Positions 12,622-26,214 are shown, numbered from the stretch's first letter. The stretch: 64,000 bases of DNA from Acanthacorydalis orientalis (GCA_034766995.1 CM068314.1:39191708-39255707), one strand, 5' to 3'. Translations and numbers: made by a program. The notes: generated by a model from the sequence alone, not told the origin.

Positions 12622-13999
12622 GTCTTTATATGTGTTTCTTAATAATAAGTGTTAATTAAAAAAATACATATTCTTCTATAAAAACTACTCTTTTTTATTT
12701 ATCCAATCCTTATTGTTTTACTGTTAATGATAAGTTGAGCAATAAATTTTCTAATTTTCCTCATTTCTTCAAGCAAACACTATTACAGTTCCAAAGTTCG
12801 TTCACAATATTTATAACCTTCATTAGTTCGACAGTTTTATTGTTTGCTGAAAAGTATTTCGGAAACCATATTATCTACTAACCTATATAAATGGAAGCTA
12901 TATATTTTTTTCTTAATCGTATCGAACGGTTGTAGTAATTGATTAATCTTCTTAATAATAGAAATTAAATGTATGAAAATGTGTCGAATTGCTTGAAACA
13001 TCTTGGCAATAAAGATCAAAAGGATCTTTAAATTTGAACACCTGTAATTAACGTAAGTGCTGTCATCGTCTTCAGTCTAGATCTTGTGGTATATAACTTG
13101 ATAATTCTACATCTAGTTGTGTTTCAAATTAGCAAAATTATGTGCGAAAACACGTTTATATATATATATATATATAACGAATAATACAATACAAAAACAC
13201 ATTTGGATTTGAAATTCATGACAACTTTGTTAATTAGTTAATTTCAAAGATAATGTTTATATTATAATCTGATATGATAAAATGTTTAATTGAATATTGA
13301 ATGAGTTATCATTGTTTTCATTACACGTAAATATAGCTATTTCACACATCATATTTTAGAATTTATTCTTTTATATTTTAGTTAAGTGCATATATTTTTT
13401 AAAAATGTTTATCTTTATAATTATCTACTTTTTTCAATCAGTTGTTTTACTAAAATTAACTAAGTGTAATATATTGAATTTTAAAAAAAGTGAGTAATTT
13501 TAATATAACAAATAATGAGGTATTTGATAAATTGTTGATAAAATTCGAAACAATGAACTTTTTGAGTAATATTAGATTTATTCAAAATTTGAGTTCAATG
13601 AATTTTAAAGTTTTAAATGAAACTATTATAATGTAAAATCATATGTACGTGGGTGTATATATATACACATATACACATATATACATAATATCTAAAGTTC
13701 TTATTCGTAGACGTGTTTTCCTTAATTGTATGATGGTGTGAGATAACAACACACTTGATGTTTCCAAAAGGTCATTCATATAAGTACAAACAGTGTACAA
13801 TGTTACTTAATTTCTGTAATTGGATGAGAAATAATGTAAGCGTATATATGCATACATACATTAATGTACATACGAAATATTTTTTGTTTAAAACATTTCA
13901 AATGCATAAAAATAATTCAACTGGATTCATTTGGGACATTTTTATGCAAATTATAAAATATATTTTATATTTTAAAATAATATTAAACTCAATAATTCT

Positions 14000-14060
14000 G
14001 TATATATATATATGTGTGTGTGTGTGTACAGACAGAGAAAGATTGAGAGAGAGGGAGATG
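14000..14060. repeat. (TA)n-(TG)n-(GA)n compound microsatellite
   Basis: TA, then TGTGTGTG, then GACAGAGAAAG and GAGAGAGGGAGA in sequence. Confidence 0.9.
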
Positions 14061-14875
14061 CACACAAACAAAAATATTTCTGTACAATCGACAATAAATG
14101 GAAAGTAGAAACGTGGGCTTAACAGACAGTAAAATAAAGATTCAAAGACATTTTAGAATGTTTCCAATATTTAATTACTTTATTTAAATACATTTTATAG
14201 TATTATATTAATTTAATTATTTCAATATTTTTTCATTTTCTTCATATCAATTCACATGACGTTAATCCATTAATTTATTTTTGCCATAACTTATTTAACA
14301 ACACATATTTTAAAGAATATATATATATATATATACACTCACGAGTATATTCTAGTGCAAACCCAGACTTATCAAAAGATACATCAACTTGAACAATAAG
14401 TCTGTATGAGCAAATATGGAATGATTACGCTCAAGTCTATGTTATCACATATGATATCCTCCTTTATAATAGCATATCATTTCTTTATCAATATAAATAA
14501 TCAGTTTAAAAGTCATTCAAAATCAGATTGAGGTGTTAAACGCTATATATATATATATATAACCTAACTAGAATTATCATTGTATATTAAAAAAATTAAT
14601 CTTGATTAATAAATAAATTTATTGTTGATTATTAAAACTAAGATATTATTTATTATTATTAAACTTTTAATTTAATTGGTATTCACACGAACTAATTGTC
14701 ATTAATACGCATTATATAGAATCAATGCATCTAAAAAGACTGTCGACAAGCAATCTTCAAATTTGCTAATTATTGATTACATATCAATGTAAATATTTGG
14801 ACTACACATCAATTTACTACTTTGATGGTAGTAGTTTTTTTTCTATTTAGAAGGCAGTTTATCAGGAATCATGGA

Positions 14876-14911
14876 ATATATATATATATACACATGTATA
14901 TAAGAATAGGA

Positions 14912-14952
<41 letters not shown>

Positions 14953-14968
14953 TGTATATATAAATAGG

Positions 14969-15004
<36 letters not shown>

Positions 15005-15030
15005 CATGTGTGTGTGTGCGCGCGCGTGCA
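14876..15030. repeat. Compound microsatellite with internal duplication
   Basis: Two to three copies of a unit TATACACA..ATGTATATA(T)AAATAGGAATA are separated by TA runs, ending in (TG)n and CGCGCGCG near 15018, a Z-DNA-prone alternating stretch. Confidence 0.9.
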
Positions 15031-15956
15031 TTTAAAAAATAAATCCATGTTAAACTATCTCTCCTACAGTGAATTCAGCTATTTTTCAAATGACAAAAAA
15101 AATTTCAATCGCATTGTGATCCATAAATACAAGTTTGAGAAGAAATGTTACTGCGTTGTGTATCATTTTACATTTTTGAGACAAAAGTTGAAAATTTGTT
15201 TTGTTATAAATGTTAAATATAAAATGATAAAGAGTAGGAAAGCATTTAAAATTCTTTAAATTCTTGCTGTGATTTTAGAAAGTAGAAGTTGGTAAAATTC
15301 CAATTATATTTTTTTAGCTTCATTATTAATTTTTTCCATGTATTTCTTATTACATATTAACTTCGTTATTAATCTTAACCTATAAAAGAAAGTATTTATC
15401 GGAAGTATTTATATATTATTTTTAGAAAATAAACAATATCTTGCAATTTATCTAATATTAAAATTTAAAAAGTTATCCATCCTTTGCTGATTTTTGTGGA
15501 TGATTTTATTAGTTCAATTACACTATCGAAAATATAATTATCTACACATATCTCCTTTGTTTAAGAATATTTAGCAGAAGAGCATTTACTCTACACTTTT
15601 ATTCGATAAATCTAAGGAACTAAGTCAGTTATTGTCGAACAACAAACAAAATCATCTTATTGACATATTAAACCCAAGTCACTTAATTATTATAATTTTG
15701 TACTTACACAAAGAGCATAAAAATGTGAAAAATAAATAAATGTTTGTCTTCTCTAAGAAAAGTATTCTTTGATAAATTGATAGTTGGTAAACCAGATTTT
15801 TTAATCACAAAAAGATGACTGTCCTGGACATTATAAAATACTACCAAGATTTTATTTTATCTTGGTGATATTTACTTATACTTTTGTAACGAATAATAAT
15901 AACAAATTAATTAAGTCGATCTCACAATACTTTACATAAACATATAAGATTGTGTT

Positions 15957-15957
15957 T

Positions 15958-16030
<73 letters not shown>
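15957..16030. repeat. (CA)n-(TA)n microsatellite
   Basis: ACACACACA then about 60 bp of pure TA. Confidence 0.95.
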
Positions 16031-16033
<3 letters not shown>

Positions 16034-16657
16034 GCAGTCCATAAAAAACATAATCTATTCAACAATATGTGATTAAATTCTTTTTATCGAGATGTACTTT
16101 TCTGTGAATTCCTTGTTATTTTTTTCAGTCTCTTTTGATAGCCTTGAGAACTGAAGGGAAGTGTTATAGAATATTTTAGAAATGTACAATAGTGATAAAC
16201 AAGTAATTATATAAACTTTGAAAATAGATTTCTTTAAGTTAACATGTAACATGAAAAACTATTCCATAATACCACCACAAACCTTAATAATTCTAATGTA
16301 GAAAATTAGAGCACTTTTTTAAACATAAAACAACAGTTCTAATCAAACTAAGTGGTAGAAGAATAAGACAAACAACAAAATTTGAGTTGCAGTCGTAATA
16401 CTTTGTTAATATTTAATTAATTTAGTGATTCTCAGAGACTAAGTACAAAACATTATTTCATAATTCGACCTTTTCGTCTATCATAAAACCGATGCGCCCT
16501 TAACCTCCAATGACTAACTAACTCTATCATAAAACAGAAAGTTAGAAAAGTGTATTTGTTAATATCCAATGACATTTTCAAAAAAAGAAATGTGTTGTTT
16601 AAAGAAATTGTTTTGACTTGAATATTAGTAATCAATAGACTGAATGTACATAAATAA

Positions 16658-16674
16658 ATATATATATATTTATA

Positions 16675-16721
<47 letters not shown>

Positions 16722-16736
16722 ATATATATATTTATA

Positions 16737-16774
<38 letters not shown>

Positions 16775-16785
16775 TAGATAGATAT
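16658..16785. repeat. Compound (TA)n microsatellite with duplicated arrangement
   Basis: The order TATATATATTTATATATTTA followed by a TA run occurs twice, then (TAGA)n. Confidence 0.9.
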
Positions 16786-16986
16786 GAATATATTAAATGT
16801 TATCGAAGACCTTTTCAGCTATCAAAATATAACTAGCACTTTAGAAAAATGTTTTTTTTTAATATGAAAAATTCGTTATATATATATATTAGATAGATAG
16901 CCACATGAGCATGAAATTCAATTTATTTTAAAACAAATCCAACGTATATAAAATAATAAATTTATTAATCTAACTCGACTTCCATA

Positions 16987-17153
16987 TCAACCCCTTCGAA
17001 TATCGTGTAGTATTATGTAAATGATGACATAAGTTAAAGAAAATCCAATCACCGATCCGACGAACATCAACATCAAAGTTGGTTGCAGTAATCGAGAAGA
17101 TACATTTCCAAAGAATCTAATATCATGATGTCTACCTTGTGGTGCAAATGGAG
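16987..17153 (-). CDS. Possible terminal exon of an unidentified small membrane protein
   Basis: Read on the minus strand, the frame is open from a TAG at 17194-17196 to a TGA at 16987-16989. It passes a possible acceptor (CAATTCGCAG, AG at 17155-17154). After the acceptor it reads APFAPQGRHHDIRFFGNVSS, then RLLQPTL, then one strongly hydrophobic helix of about 22 residues, ending in LHDIRRG and stop. An AATAAA lies within about 30 bases after the stop, as expected for a last exon. Composition is balanced compared with the surrounding AT-rich DNA. I do not recognise the protein and found no partner exons at higher coordinates, so it could be a last exon with distant 5' exons, or a gene fragment. 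Confidence 0.4.
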
Positions 17154-17257
17154 CTGCGAATTGGGACCCATGAAATATTATTTTGTGAACGTTCTACAAC
17201 AGTATTGATTTTGAGTTACACCTGATACAGAAAATAAGGTTTACACCACATATAAAC

Positions 17258-17261
<4 letters not shown>

Positions 17262-17321
<60 letters not shown>
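17262..17321. repeat. (TA)n microsatellite
   Basis: About 58 bp of pure TA. Confidence 0.95.
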
Positions 17322-17324
<3 letters not shown>

Positions 17325-17830
17325 AGTAATATTAATAACGTTAGATCATAAACGAAATACAGTAGAAATTTCAATGCATTAAATACATTATGTATATCTA
17401 AAACAAAATAAATATTACTCCTGAGATACAAATGTAAATAATTTTTATATGGAAATAAATGATAATGGATAACGATTATCTTCCACATAAGTGCATGAAA
17501 TATGTTTAGTTGGTATATATAACTCTTGTTTTTTGAAACAATAACAGAATAAGACTGCAATATATCATTCTTTTTTTCAATAAAACATCACATCTGATGA
17601 TTCCATTTACAACATCAGGTGTGTTTTATCACACGAGGTCTAAACTAAACAGAGTGTCAACCCAAAATATTCACACAATAATATATCAAAGTTGCATGTA
17701 CTAGTACGCGCTGCAAGAGATGACAGTTTAGATGTTATTACAGAGGCATAGTCGCGTTCATGTATTCATATGTAAATTGTTGATTTTGATATTTATGTAA
17801 ATATCATGGTTTCATTTTTATTTTGAATAA

Positions 17831-17832
<2 letters not shown>

Positions 17833-17876
<44 letters not shown>

Positions 17877-17880
17877 CATA
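17833..17880. repeat. (TA)n microsatellite abutting a mariner end
   Basis: TA runs with one GTATAT break end exactly at the TA next to the mariner inverted repeat. Confidence 0.95.
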
Positions 17881-18677
17881 TATGTGAGGGTTGTTTGATA
17901 AGTATGGTAAAAAAGCAAGTTAAATACCGTTTTTTGTAAAAAATCGATTTTCTTCTCAACATAGTCTCTGTTAAGGGCTATACACTTTGTCCAGCAAGTC
18001 TGGAAAATACGCATTAACAGTGGCCATGACATCCTTATTCGACGAGAATTTCTTCCCACTGAACCAAATTTTCAAGTTTGGGAATAGAAAGAAGTCGCAC
18101 GGAGCCAAGTCTGGAGAATCGGGTTGATGAGGAATCAATTCGAAGCCTAATTCGTACAATTTTGCCATTGCGGCCGTCGATTTGTGAGACGTTGAGTTGT
18201 CCTGGTGAAAGAGAACTTTTTTGCGCGTCAATCTTGGCCCTTTTTGTTTCAGTTCTTCTTTCAAACTGTCCAATAATGTTACATAGTAGGCTGTTATCGT
18301 TAAGTAGTCAATCAGGATGATTCCTTGGGAATCTCTCAAAACAGTGACCATCACCTTTCCAGCCGACAAAACGGTTTCGCCTTCTATGGTGCACTTTCCC
18401 AATCGTTGTCCACTGCTTTGACTGCTGCTTCGACTCAGATGTGTAGTGGTGGATCCATTTCATCACGGTGATGAATCGACGCAAAAAGCCTATCCTTTTT
18501 CTTAATTTTTGCGGCAAATGATACAATTCTCGTTTCAAAATTTGCAGAACGTGAAAAATACGTTTCTTCTGGCAAAAATTTCGCCTATGCTAGTTTGAAA
18601 AGTGACACTTGATACCCATGATGTGATTAAATGAATGGCGGCGCCACATCATAGAAATTTATCAAACGACTCACATA
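17881..18677 (-). mobile_element. Mariner element (irritans/mauritiana-like), internally deleted, with broken transposase
   Basis: Terminal inverted repeats TATGTGAGGGTTGTTTGATA (left) and, inverted, TATGTGAGTCGTTTGATAAA (right) bound about 797 bp, against about 1.3 kb for an intact mariner. Both ends abut TA. The minus-strand transposase lacks the N-terminal DNA-binding half. After a 5' leader it enters at LRRFITV, WIHHYTSESKQQSKQW (near 18440). The first catalytic Asp codon (GAT GAA) survives only out of frame because of a frameshift there. The block 18402-17971 is open and contains VLFHQDN and SPDLAPCDFFLFPN, with exactly 34 residues between the two Asp, so it is DD34D. A second frameshift and deletion near 18000 precedes TKCIALNRDYVEKK. 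The element is dead and sits between two (TA)n tracts. Confidence 0.93.
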
Positions 18678-19523
18678 AGTATATATATATATATACATTT
18701 ACATACACACACACATTTACATATACATTTACTCACGATCCACCTTCGCATATATTAGGTCTCTCCATAGTTCTGCGTTTGTGTTTATTGTACTTTAAAA
18801 AAGGAGTTAATGTTCACTAAATACATACTTATATATATATACACACACTTATATACATATATGCACATAAATGTGTGTATGAAATATAAAACTTATATGT
18901 CGTTTGACATGCTAAACAACAAATCTTTAACTGAATGTACAAATGAAGAATCCTCTCATATTAAAAACTATTATATTTTTAAAATACAATTCAATATAAG
19001 TTTGAAGTAAATTTGATATTCTTTTTCGGCTACAACAAAACTTCTATAGAGTTTCATTTTCTTAATCAATCACTATAATTGAGTAGCAATCGTATACAAA
19101 CGTCAACGTCACAGAGCGCATGATTTGCTCATCAGTCGTTAATTGGTATGATTGATGACATTTTGTTAGTTTCATGCCATATGGTATACATATACATACA
19201 TACATATGTATATATATATATATATATATAAAACCTGTGTTTATTCTGTTGTTATACTTCTATTTATTGTACAGTTAACAATTTGTATCATTTGTTATAA
19301 CGAAGAGTAAACATGTGGAACATATACTTTGACTGAACTTGTTAAAACTATAACACAAAATTTTCTATTAATAAATTATACAATCTAATAACAATAATTA
19401 CGTTCTTTATGATAAATGTAAATAAATTATTATAACTGGAAATTTCTGTATATGAAATATAAAAAAAAACAAACATTAAGGAATATTTTTAAAGAGAAAC
19501 AATTTTTTGCTTCATTTCAAATT

Positions 19524-19583
<60 letters not shown>

Positions 19584-21145
19584 CGTATGTATAATTTAAA
19601 TATTACAAATTTATTTACAGATTTTATGGATATCATAAGAATTTTAAAAAGTAATATTCAACAAATATATATATACCATTTCGATATATAATGAATATTA
19701 AAAATGTTAATATGGCAAAACAAGTATTTTCCATTAAATATTCGATAAAGAAAACTACTGTGTTGATACTAAATTAGTATGATTACAATTGTAGGGATCT
19801 ACAAAAGGACAATTGGACAAAACAAAAAGAACAAATACCAACAATAAGAGGTTTCTAAAAATAGAGTTGTCTAGAACAAGGTAGATAATGAGCTAAGATC
19901 GTTCTACAAGGAATGAAGGTTATAAATATTGATTAGCGTGAACAGTGGTCAGAAAGATAGTGAACTAATCGAGTATATAGTGTAGTGGATACCTCGAAAA
20001 ATACAGCACTGAAAACTAGTTTAATGTTAATTATTTTATTCAATTACGCACACACACACAATAGAAACACATTATATATATATAAGAAATATACTTTTAT
20101 AATTTTAACTTACATCTACTAGATACTTTTATTAAATTTTAAGTAGTATTAAAACTCCTTACTAGTTGTAAAAAATTATTTAGGAATCATGTCTTAGAAT
20201 TATAATAAAATTACAATTAGAATCATAATTTGTTAGAAATATAATTAATTAAGAATAATTCAATCACAACTATCTGAAATTAATCACTAAAATGTAGAAA
20301 AAAATCATAAAACATTACATATTAAATATATTTAAGAAAAATATAACTATTATAAAACACATTATAAGTTTTTATAAAATTATTTGTAAATGGGCTTAAA
20401 GGTGTATAATAAAATGTATGTAATGTGATGAAAAGTGTTCACTGGAGATATTCATGCATATCATACACACACGCACACATACATGTATATACGTGTATAT
20501 ATATATATATATATATAATGTATACACCTATATGTATTTATAATGTAATACATTTAAAAGTTTTCAAAACTATTAAGTGCTTTTTCTAATGTCAGGAGAT
20601 TGTTTTATGTTGAGTGCGAAATGTAGGTGTCTAGCCAAGTTTATTAACACAGTGGCTGTTCGCGATTAAATGTCAGCTTAGAATGACAGATTCATAATGT
20701 TAAGTGTTTTATATAAAAATATCAAAAGATTACATTTTTCAAATAGTATCTTAATTTAGAAGAAATTAGAATAAAAAGGAAACTATTTTTAGCAATTTGA
20801 GTAAATTGGTTTTCGGTAATTATCTGATAAATGGGGAAAATATTTTCATTGAATAAACCTACAATTTAAAATCATACATATAAAAAATAAGAGAGTTGGA
20901 AAACGTTTGCTTTGTTGTATAACTATTGTTTTACATAGACATTGTTTTCTTGGTAAAATGTTTTTTTTACACAAAATAATTTTGTATACAAAGAAAAAAA
21001 ATAAACATTGTATAAATATTTCATTTTCCACATAATATAATTTTTTTAAAAAAAATAAAAAGATTTTTATGAGAGAGTTTAAGTATAGTATCTAAACTAT
21101 ATTTCTGATATCAATTTAAATTGAAAATAAGTATTTGTTTGGTGA
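18678..21145. other. Intergenic AT-rich DNA
   Basis: TA/CA/TACA tracts occur at 18679-18735, 18830-18870, 19184-19231 and 20470-20518. 19790-20010 is a little more mixed but shows no frame, repeat or structure I can name. Confidence 0.5.
19525..19580. repeat. (TA)n microsatellite
   Basis: About 50 bp of TA. Confidence 0.95.
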
Positions 21146-21364
21146 CTAGTATATACCCCGTCAAAATTGACGGGAAAATAAAAAAAAATATAGAAAAAAA
21201 AAACAGTTTATTTATTTTTACAACATAATATATTTAAACATAAAAAAATACGTAAGGAAAAAACATAATGAATTAAACTTGAAACCCATGAGCTGAAAAA
21301 ACAAACATTCTCGTCACCATGGACAAAGTAGCGAGAAATGTGAGTTTTAATTATATAGAATAGA
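21146..21364 (-). mobile_element. Non-autonomous Helitron, 219 bp
   Basis: Read on the minus strand the element starts TCTATTCTATATAATTAAAA at 21364 and ends in a hairpin, CCCGTCAA-TT-TTGACGGG (21174-21157), then GTATATACTAG at 21146. A 5' TC, a 3' hairpin about 7 bases before CTAG, and insertion between host A (21365) and T (21145) without target duplication are the defining marks of Helitrons. It has no coding capacity, so it depends on a Rep/helicase elsewhere. An alternative 5' end at 21359 is possible. Confidence 0.82.
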
Positions 21365-22063
21365 TAAATAACTTGTTTTCAGTAGATTTCTAATAACCCT
21401 GACAATAAAGTAAGGAAAACATATATAATTATCTCAGAAATTTAAGTAATAAACTTTAAAGTGTATGACTTTAAATTATTATAAATTAATTAAACTTCCA
21501 ACTATTTCTGATTGATTTCAGTTCAATAATTAAATTGCAGTCTATTTGCAATACATACAAATTTTATTAAACTAATCAGTCTCTATACCATGAAACAGTT
21601 TTTTTTTTATAAAAATATTCAATAACTTATTCTACACTTTAATTATGGCTTATGCACATTTAGATATCATTCATCATAACAACGCAAAAGCACAAAAATC
21701 TCAAAAAGATATAAATTTACTTTTATGCGGATTCGTATACGCTTATATCCAATAACATATTTATTAGTAAAATTTTGGATACCCACAATTTTAAATGTAA
21801 TCTCCATTTTCTAATATATATTTGGAGTTTAATTACTGACAACCATTTTCTCCTTTCATAATTATTAATATTAATGATTTAATTTTTTAAATTAATATGA
21901 CATTTATGTACTTGTAATCACATCAGATTAATAAAAGAGATAATCAGTAAAACCAATACACTTTCAGTTTTATCAACTTCATGGATCGCAACAGTTAAAG
22001 CAGAATAAAATCTAGTTAGAACAGATTTTGTTGCTTATAGTTCTTTCCTTTGTAATTAATCCG

Positions 22064-23196
22064 GGGTTTAAACAGTTAATAACTTTTTTGATTATTAATT
22101 TTTTTATTTTTTTTAAGAAGTGTATCCAATAGTCAATAAATTTATCAAGGAAAAATTTTCAACTGTACAACGCACCAAAACCATACAATTTTGTTTCGAA
22201 AACTAGAATTCAATTATTGGAACGCATCGAGCAATATTGCGACGCAATATCGTCGATATTTTAATGCTGGAGTTGCTCTCTCAGAATCAATGATTCGTCG
22301 CTTGGTTAATAATTTACAACAATAGGGTTCTGCAAGTGACCTTCCACGTGTCGGGAGACCACGTTCGGCTAAGAAAGAGGTAAATATTGAACATGTGCGA
22401 CGAAGTATCGAAGAACAGTCAGAAACGTCGACCCGGAGATAATCTGCTCAATTGGGTATAGCTCGCACGTCGCTGCAGTGCATATTACTTAGTTTACACC
22501 TTTTCCCGTACGAGATTCAGCTGGTGCAGGAAATAAAACCTGTAGATTATCAACGACGGGTAGCTTGTGCAGTCCGATTCCAACAATTGGTAAAGGAAAC
22601 AAACGGGTTTATTCACCAACTGATTATGTTTGATGAGGCTCACTTCCACCTCAATGGTTTCTTCAATAAACATACTTGCAGGATTTGGAGTACTGAGAAT
22701 CCAAGAGTTATACACCAACATGAATTACACCCTCTCAAATGTACAATTTGATGCGGTGTAATCTCACAGAGATTCATCGGACTGTTCTTCTTCGAAAATG
22801 ACAATGGTAATCAAGTGACGGTTAGTAAAAAACGATATCGAACTATGCTTGAAAATATTGTACGCCTTGCAGTGGAAAATAAACCTGAAATGTGGTTTCA
22901 GCAAGATGGAGTCACTTTCCATACTGCTGAATCCACAATACAAGATTTAAGAGACATTTTTGAAGACGAATAATTTCGAGAAGGTCTTCAATTTATTGGC
23001 CACCATTGTTTCTAGATCTGACGCCCACTGACTTCTTTTTGTGGCGTTACCTAAAAAAGTGGTATATGTGAACAAGCCACGGACAATTCCGTTTTCCGTT
23101 CATAGGGTGAACAAGTCTTCCAACTTTGTACTTTATTGTAACCAAAGATGAATAAAAATAATTAATAATCAAAAAAGTTATTAACTGTTCAAACCC
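22064..23196 (+). mobile_element. Tc1/mariner-superfamily element (DDE_3 type) with long inverted repeats, pseudogenised
   Basis: Inverted repeats of about 45 bp (left from 22064, right ending 23196) share AACAGTTAATAACTTTTTTG with few mismatches. Between them a + strand transposase can be followed through several breaks. It has an HTH region with stops at 22323 and 22441, then open 22452-22751 with VQEIKPVDYQRR and the first catalytic block MFDEAHFHLNGF. A stop near 22750 follows, then FFFENDNGNQVTVSKKRYRTM and FQQDGVTFHTAESTIQDLRD (second Asp). Another stop precedes FLDLTPTDFFLWRYLKKW (third acidic block). This set of motifs marks the DDE_3 lineage common in insect genomes, distinct from the DD34D mariners here. 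At least four in-frame stops make it inactive. No clear target duplication was found. Confidence 0.9.
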
Positions 23197-23729
23197 AGTT
23201 GTGACATATGGGCCAATCTGTATTTACCAGTACAGTTAAGACTATCCCAGTACAACTGTCGCTGAACACGAGTGTGTGTGTCTTACATTCTAAAATATTC
23301 GTATATTCTTTTTTTTTAAAAAAAAATTTCTTAAAAAAGTATATTAAAATCTTAATAGATTGAAAATAGAATACTTGACAGCGTCGTAAATTAATAATTA
23401 TAAAAAATAAACTATGTACTGAATAGTTTCTTGTGAATAGTTGACTTAATTAATTTTTAATTAGTAGAGCTAATTGTTATCACGTAGAATAGTAAAAATA
23501 CAATAACAAGAAATTTTACACTGAAAAGAATATTTCGATTTAATAACTCATAAATATTTCCAGCAAAGTTAATGAATTCTAGCTTTGAATTTTGAATGAA
23601 ATGAAAATTAAAATATAAAAGTCACGATAAAACTCATTTGGTTTATTTATAGAAATTTCTAGCTTCAAATTGTATAGATTAATTTTTCACAGAAGAAAAA
23701 AATATAAACATATATGTTATGAAAAGTGC

Positions 23730-23733
<4 letters not shown>

Positions 23734-23783
<50 letters not shown>

Positions 23784-23786
23784 AAG
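23734..23786. repeat. (TA)n-(GA)n microsatellite
   Basis: TA passes directly into nine GA units. Confidence 0.95.
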
Positions 23787-24859
23787 AGCACATGGAAGTT
23801 TGAATTAATAGAATAATCAAATGGATTTTTTCTGTATATAAGATATTGAATTATACATTAAAATAATAATATATTTATAACATACTGACACATTTTAATT
23901 CTATCGATAAAAAAATAATCATATGATGAATAAAAACATTTTTCAGTTAAGGTAGATTTGTTTTAATATTTAAGTAAACAAAAAAAAAACAGTAACCTGT
24001 AAAATTCTATGTGTTAGTAGATGACGTATGCAAATGTAATTAAATTCAATAATTAGAACGACCTATTAATTTCAATTTTTAATAATAATAATAATAATTA
24101 AAGAAAATAATTTTAAAATAATCACTAGAGTGGATTTCTTTATCATTTACATATTTGGTTTCAAATTAAATATGTTTACTCTCAGTTGTCGTTTAACTTA
24201 ATTGAGAATTCTACTTTGTTTTTACTGAAGCTACTGCTGAAAATCCAATTTCACACAATTACGAATACGGAAGTACAAGTAGAAGGAGGAGAATGAAAAA
24301 GTACACGCATCGTCTCTGTTGCTTATACTTAAAATTCTACCTTTAGTGCTACTCAAAATTCAAAACGATCTTTGTAAGAAGCAGTTGCTTGCGTGTACCA
24401 AGTTATATCGGTAAATAAATTTATTTTCTATAAAATTTTCAAAATTGGGCACATCTGAGTTTGTACATGGAATGTTAGAATTTAAATAATGTTATAAATA
24501 ATTTCATAATATTTTGAATTTGTTTAAAAGTTTATTAGATATATTTTTCAAATATTAAATAACATTTAAAACAGCATGAAACAAAAAATATATATGACCT
24601 GATTTAAAAAAGCTAACAGGTAACTAAAACTGAATCAGTCGTTTTTTAATTTAGTTTATTAATAATTTTTAAATGAGTACAAAATCCTACAAATAAATAA
24701 TTATTTAAATTATCTGTACAGTTTAAAATTTTTACACAATTATTTATTTTTTTTACATCGCACTTTTATAATGTATATTTTCTTATAAAATAGTATCTAT
24801 TAAAACTGTATCCCATATGAAATTAAAATATAATTTAAATATTAATACTGTTTTATAAG

Positions 24860-24899
<40 letters not shown>

Positions 24900-24905
24900 A
24901 TGTAT
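24860..24905. repeat. (TA)n-(TG)n microsatellite
   Basis: About 28 bp of TA then TGTATGTGTGTGTATG. Confidence 0.9.
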
Positions 24906-26214
24906 GAGCAGAATTGAATAAACATTTAAAAAAATCATAACATAAGAAGATAAAATAAAATAACTTTTTAAAATAAATGCAAAATACATGTAATAAATAA
25001 AAAATTCAATAAGAAAATAGAAGTAGGATTCAAATAGGAAAAATGAATTTATTTATTTTTTACTTCCTATGTCTTGAATTTTGTACAAATTTTATTAAAA
25101 AAAGTATTAATAATGTTAATATTTTGTCCGATAGAACTTGTTTTTAAAAATAGCATAAATTCGGCTAAACGTACCTTCTAATTTTTCATAATAATCTAAT
25201 TTTCCTCAATTATACTTGCACTTCAGGTTTGTGATAAGTAAAATAAACGGACTGTGTTTGCTATTCATAATGCAAATCATTTTTAAATTATCAAGTTTTT
25301 AATTAGATTTATATCTGTACATCAAAATGGCAACTCAAGGTTTATAAGTTTAATTTACAAATCATGTTTGAACATTTTTTGCCATGTGTTTGAGTTTCAA
25401 TATTATTATAAGATTAACTGATTTTACGCCGAATTATTTCACAAACTATTCTAAACAAATATTGTACTATTCTTTCTTCAATCTAACATACATTTACTAG
25501 TTTATATACCACTGTACATACGCAAATAATAATTGAACCTTCTACATGGTTAAAGGTTTATTTTACATATTGATACTTCTTTAGACAAGTCTCTAATAGT
25601 TTTTAAAACTAATTCCTGATGCACATCAACAGATAATTAATTTTGAACAATACAAATGAAGATAAAAAATGTATCAATTATTTATTGTTTATAAAATATA
25701 AAATTCCTAAATTTGAAAATAGATTTTTGAGGCAATTTTTAAAATATCGTTAAAATCGTAAATGTTGCACTCTTCCAGAAACCACATATTTTTGTCTAAA
25801 TTTCAATGTTCAGTAATTCACTATTAATTATTTTTGATTGATGAGGTAAATCTTTCTCTTTGTATTTTATATGCAAAATATTTATATCAGTATGACTTTC
25901 TTTGTATTATTTTAATTTTACAATTATTTTATCGAAAAAAATATTGATATATGTATGTGATTTAATTTTTATTATAATTGATGAAAGAGAATATTTGTTT
26001 AATGTTTCTTACTCTCTATGTTCATTACACGTGTATTGTGTTAATATATCGGGTGAGTTTTAAGTAATTAAAAGAAAAGTTGAAATAGAATTGTTTCTTA
26101 AGCCACAAATTAAAAAAAATGTTTCTTATATAAAAAATTGAATAATCGAGTATTGATTAATTTTGTTTCTTGCTTAGATGCATTTTGATGGAGAGGTAAT
26201 GCCAACATTTCTAA

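Larger units (their letters stand above)
11390..16986. other. Intergenic AT-rich DNA
   Basis: It contains microsatellites listed above, minor TA tracts (13157, 13655, 14316, 14546), and no gene or mobile element I can support. Short frames at 12361, 12837, 13755, 15031-15259 and 16453 show no conserved motif. Confidence 0.5.

Noticed and set aside
18078..18320. An 80-codon + strand frame
   Set aside because: It is the antisense shadow of the mariner transposase block with FHQDN and SPDLAPCD.
22494..22721. A 75-codon minus-strand frame
   Set aside because: It is the shadow of the DDE_3 transposase segment on the + strand.
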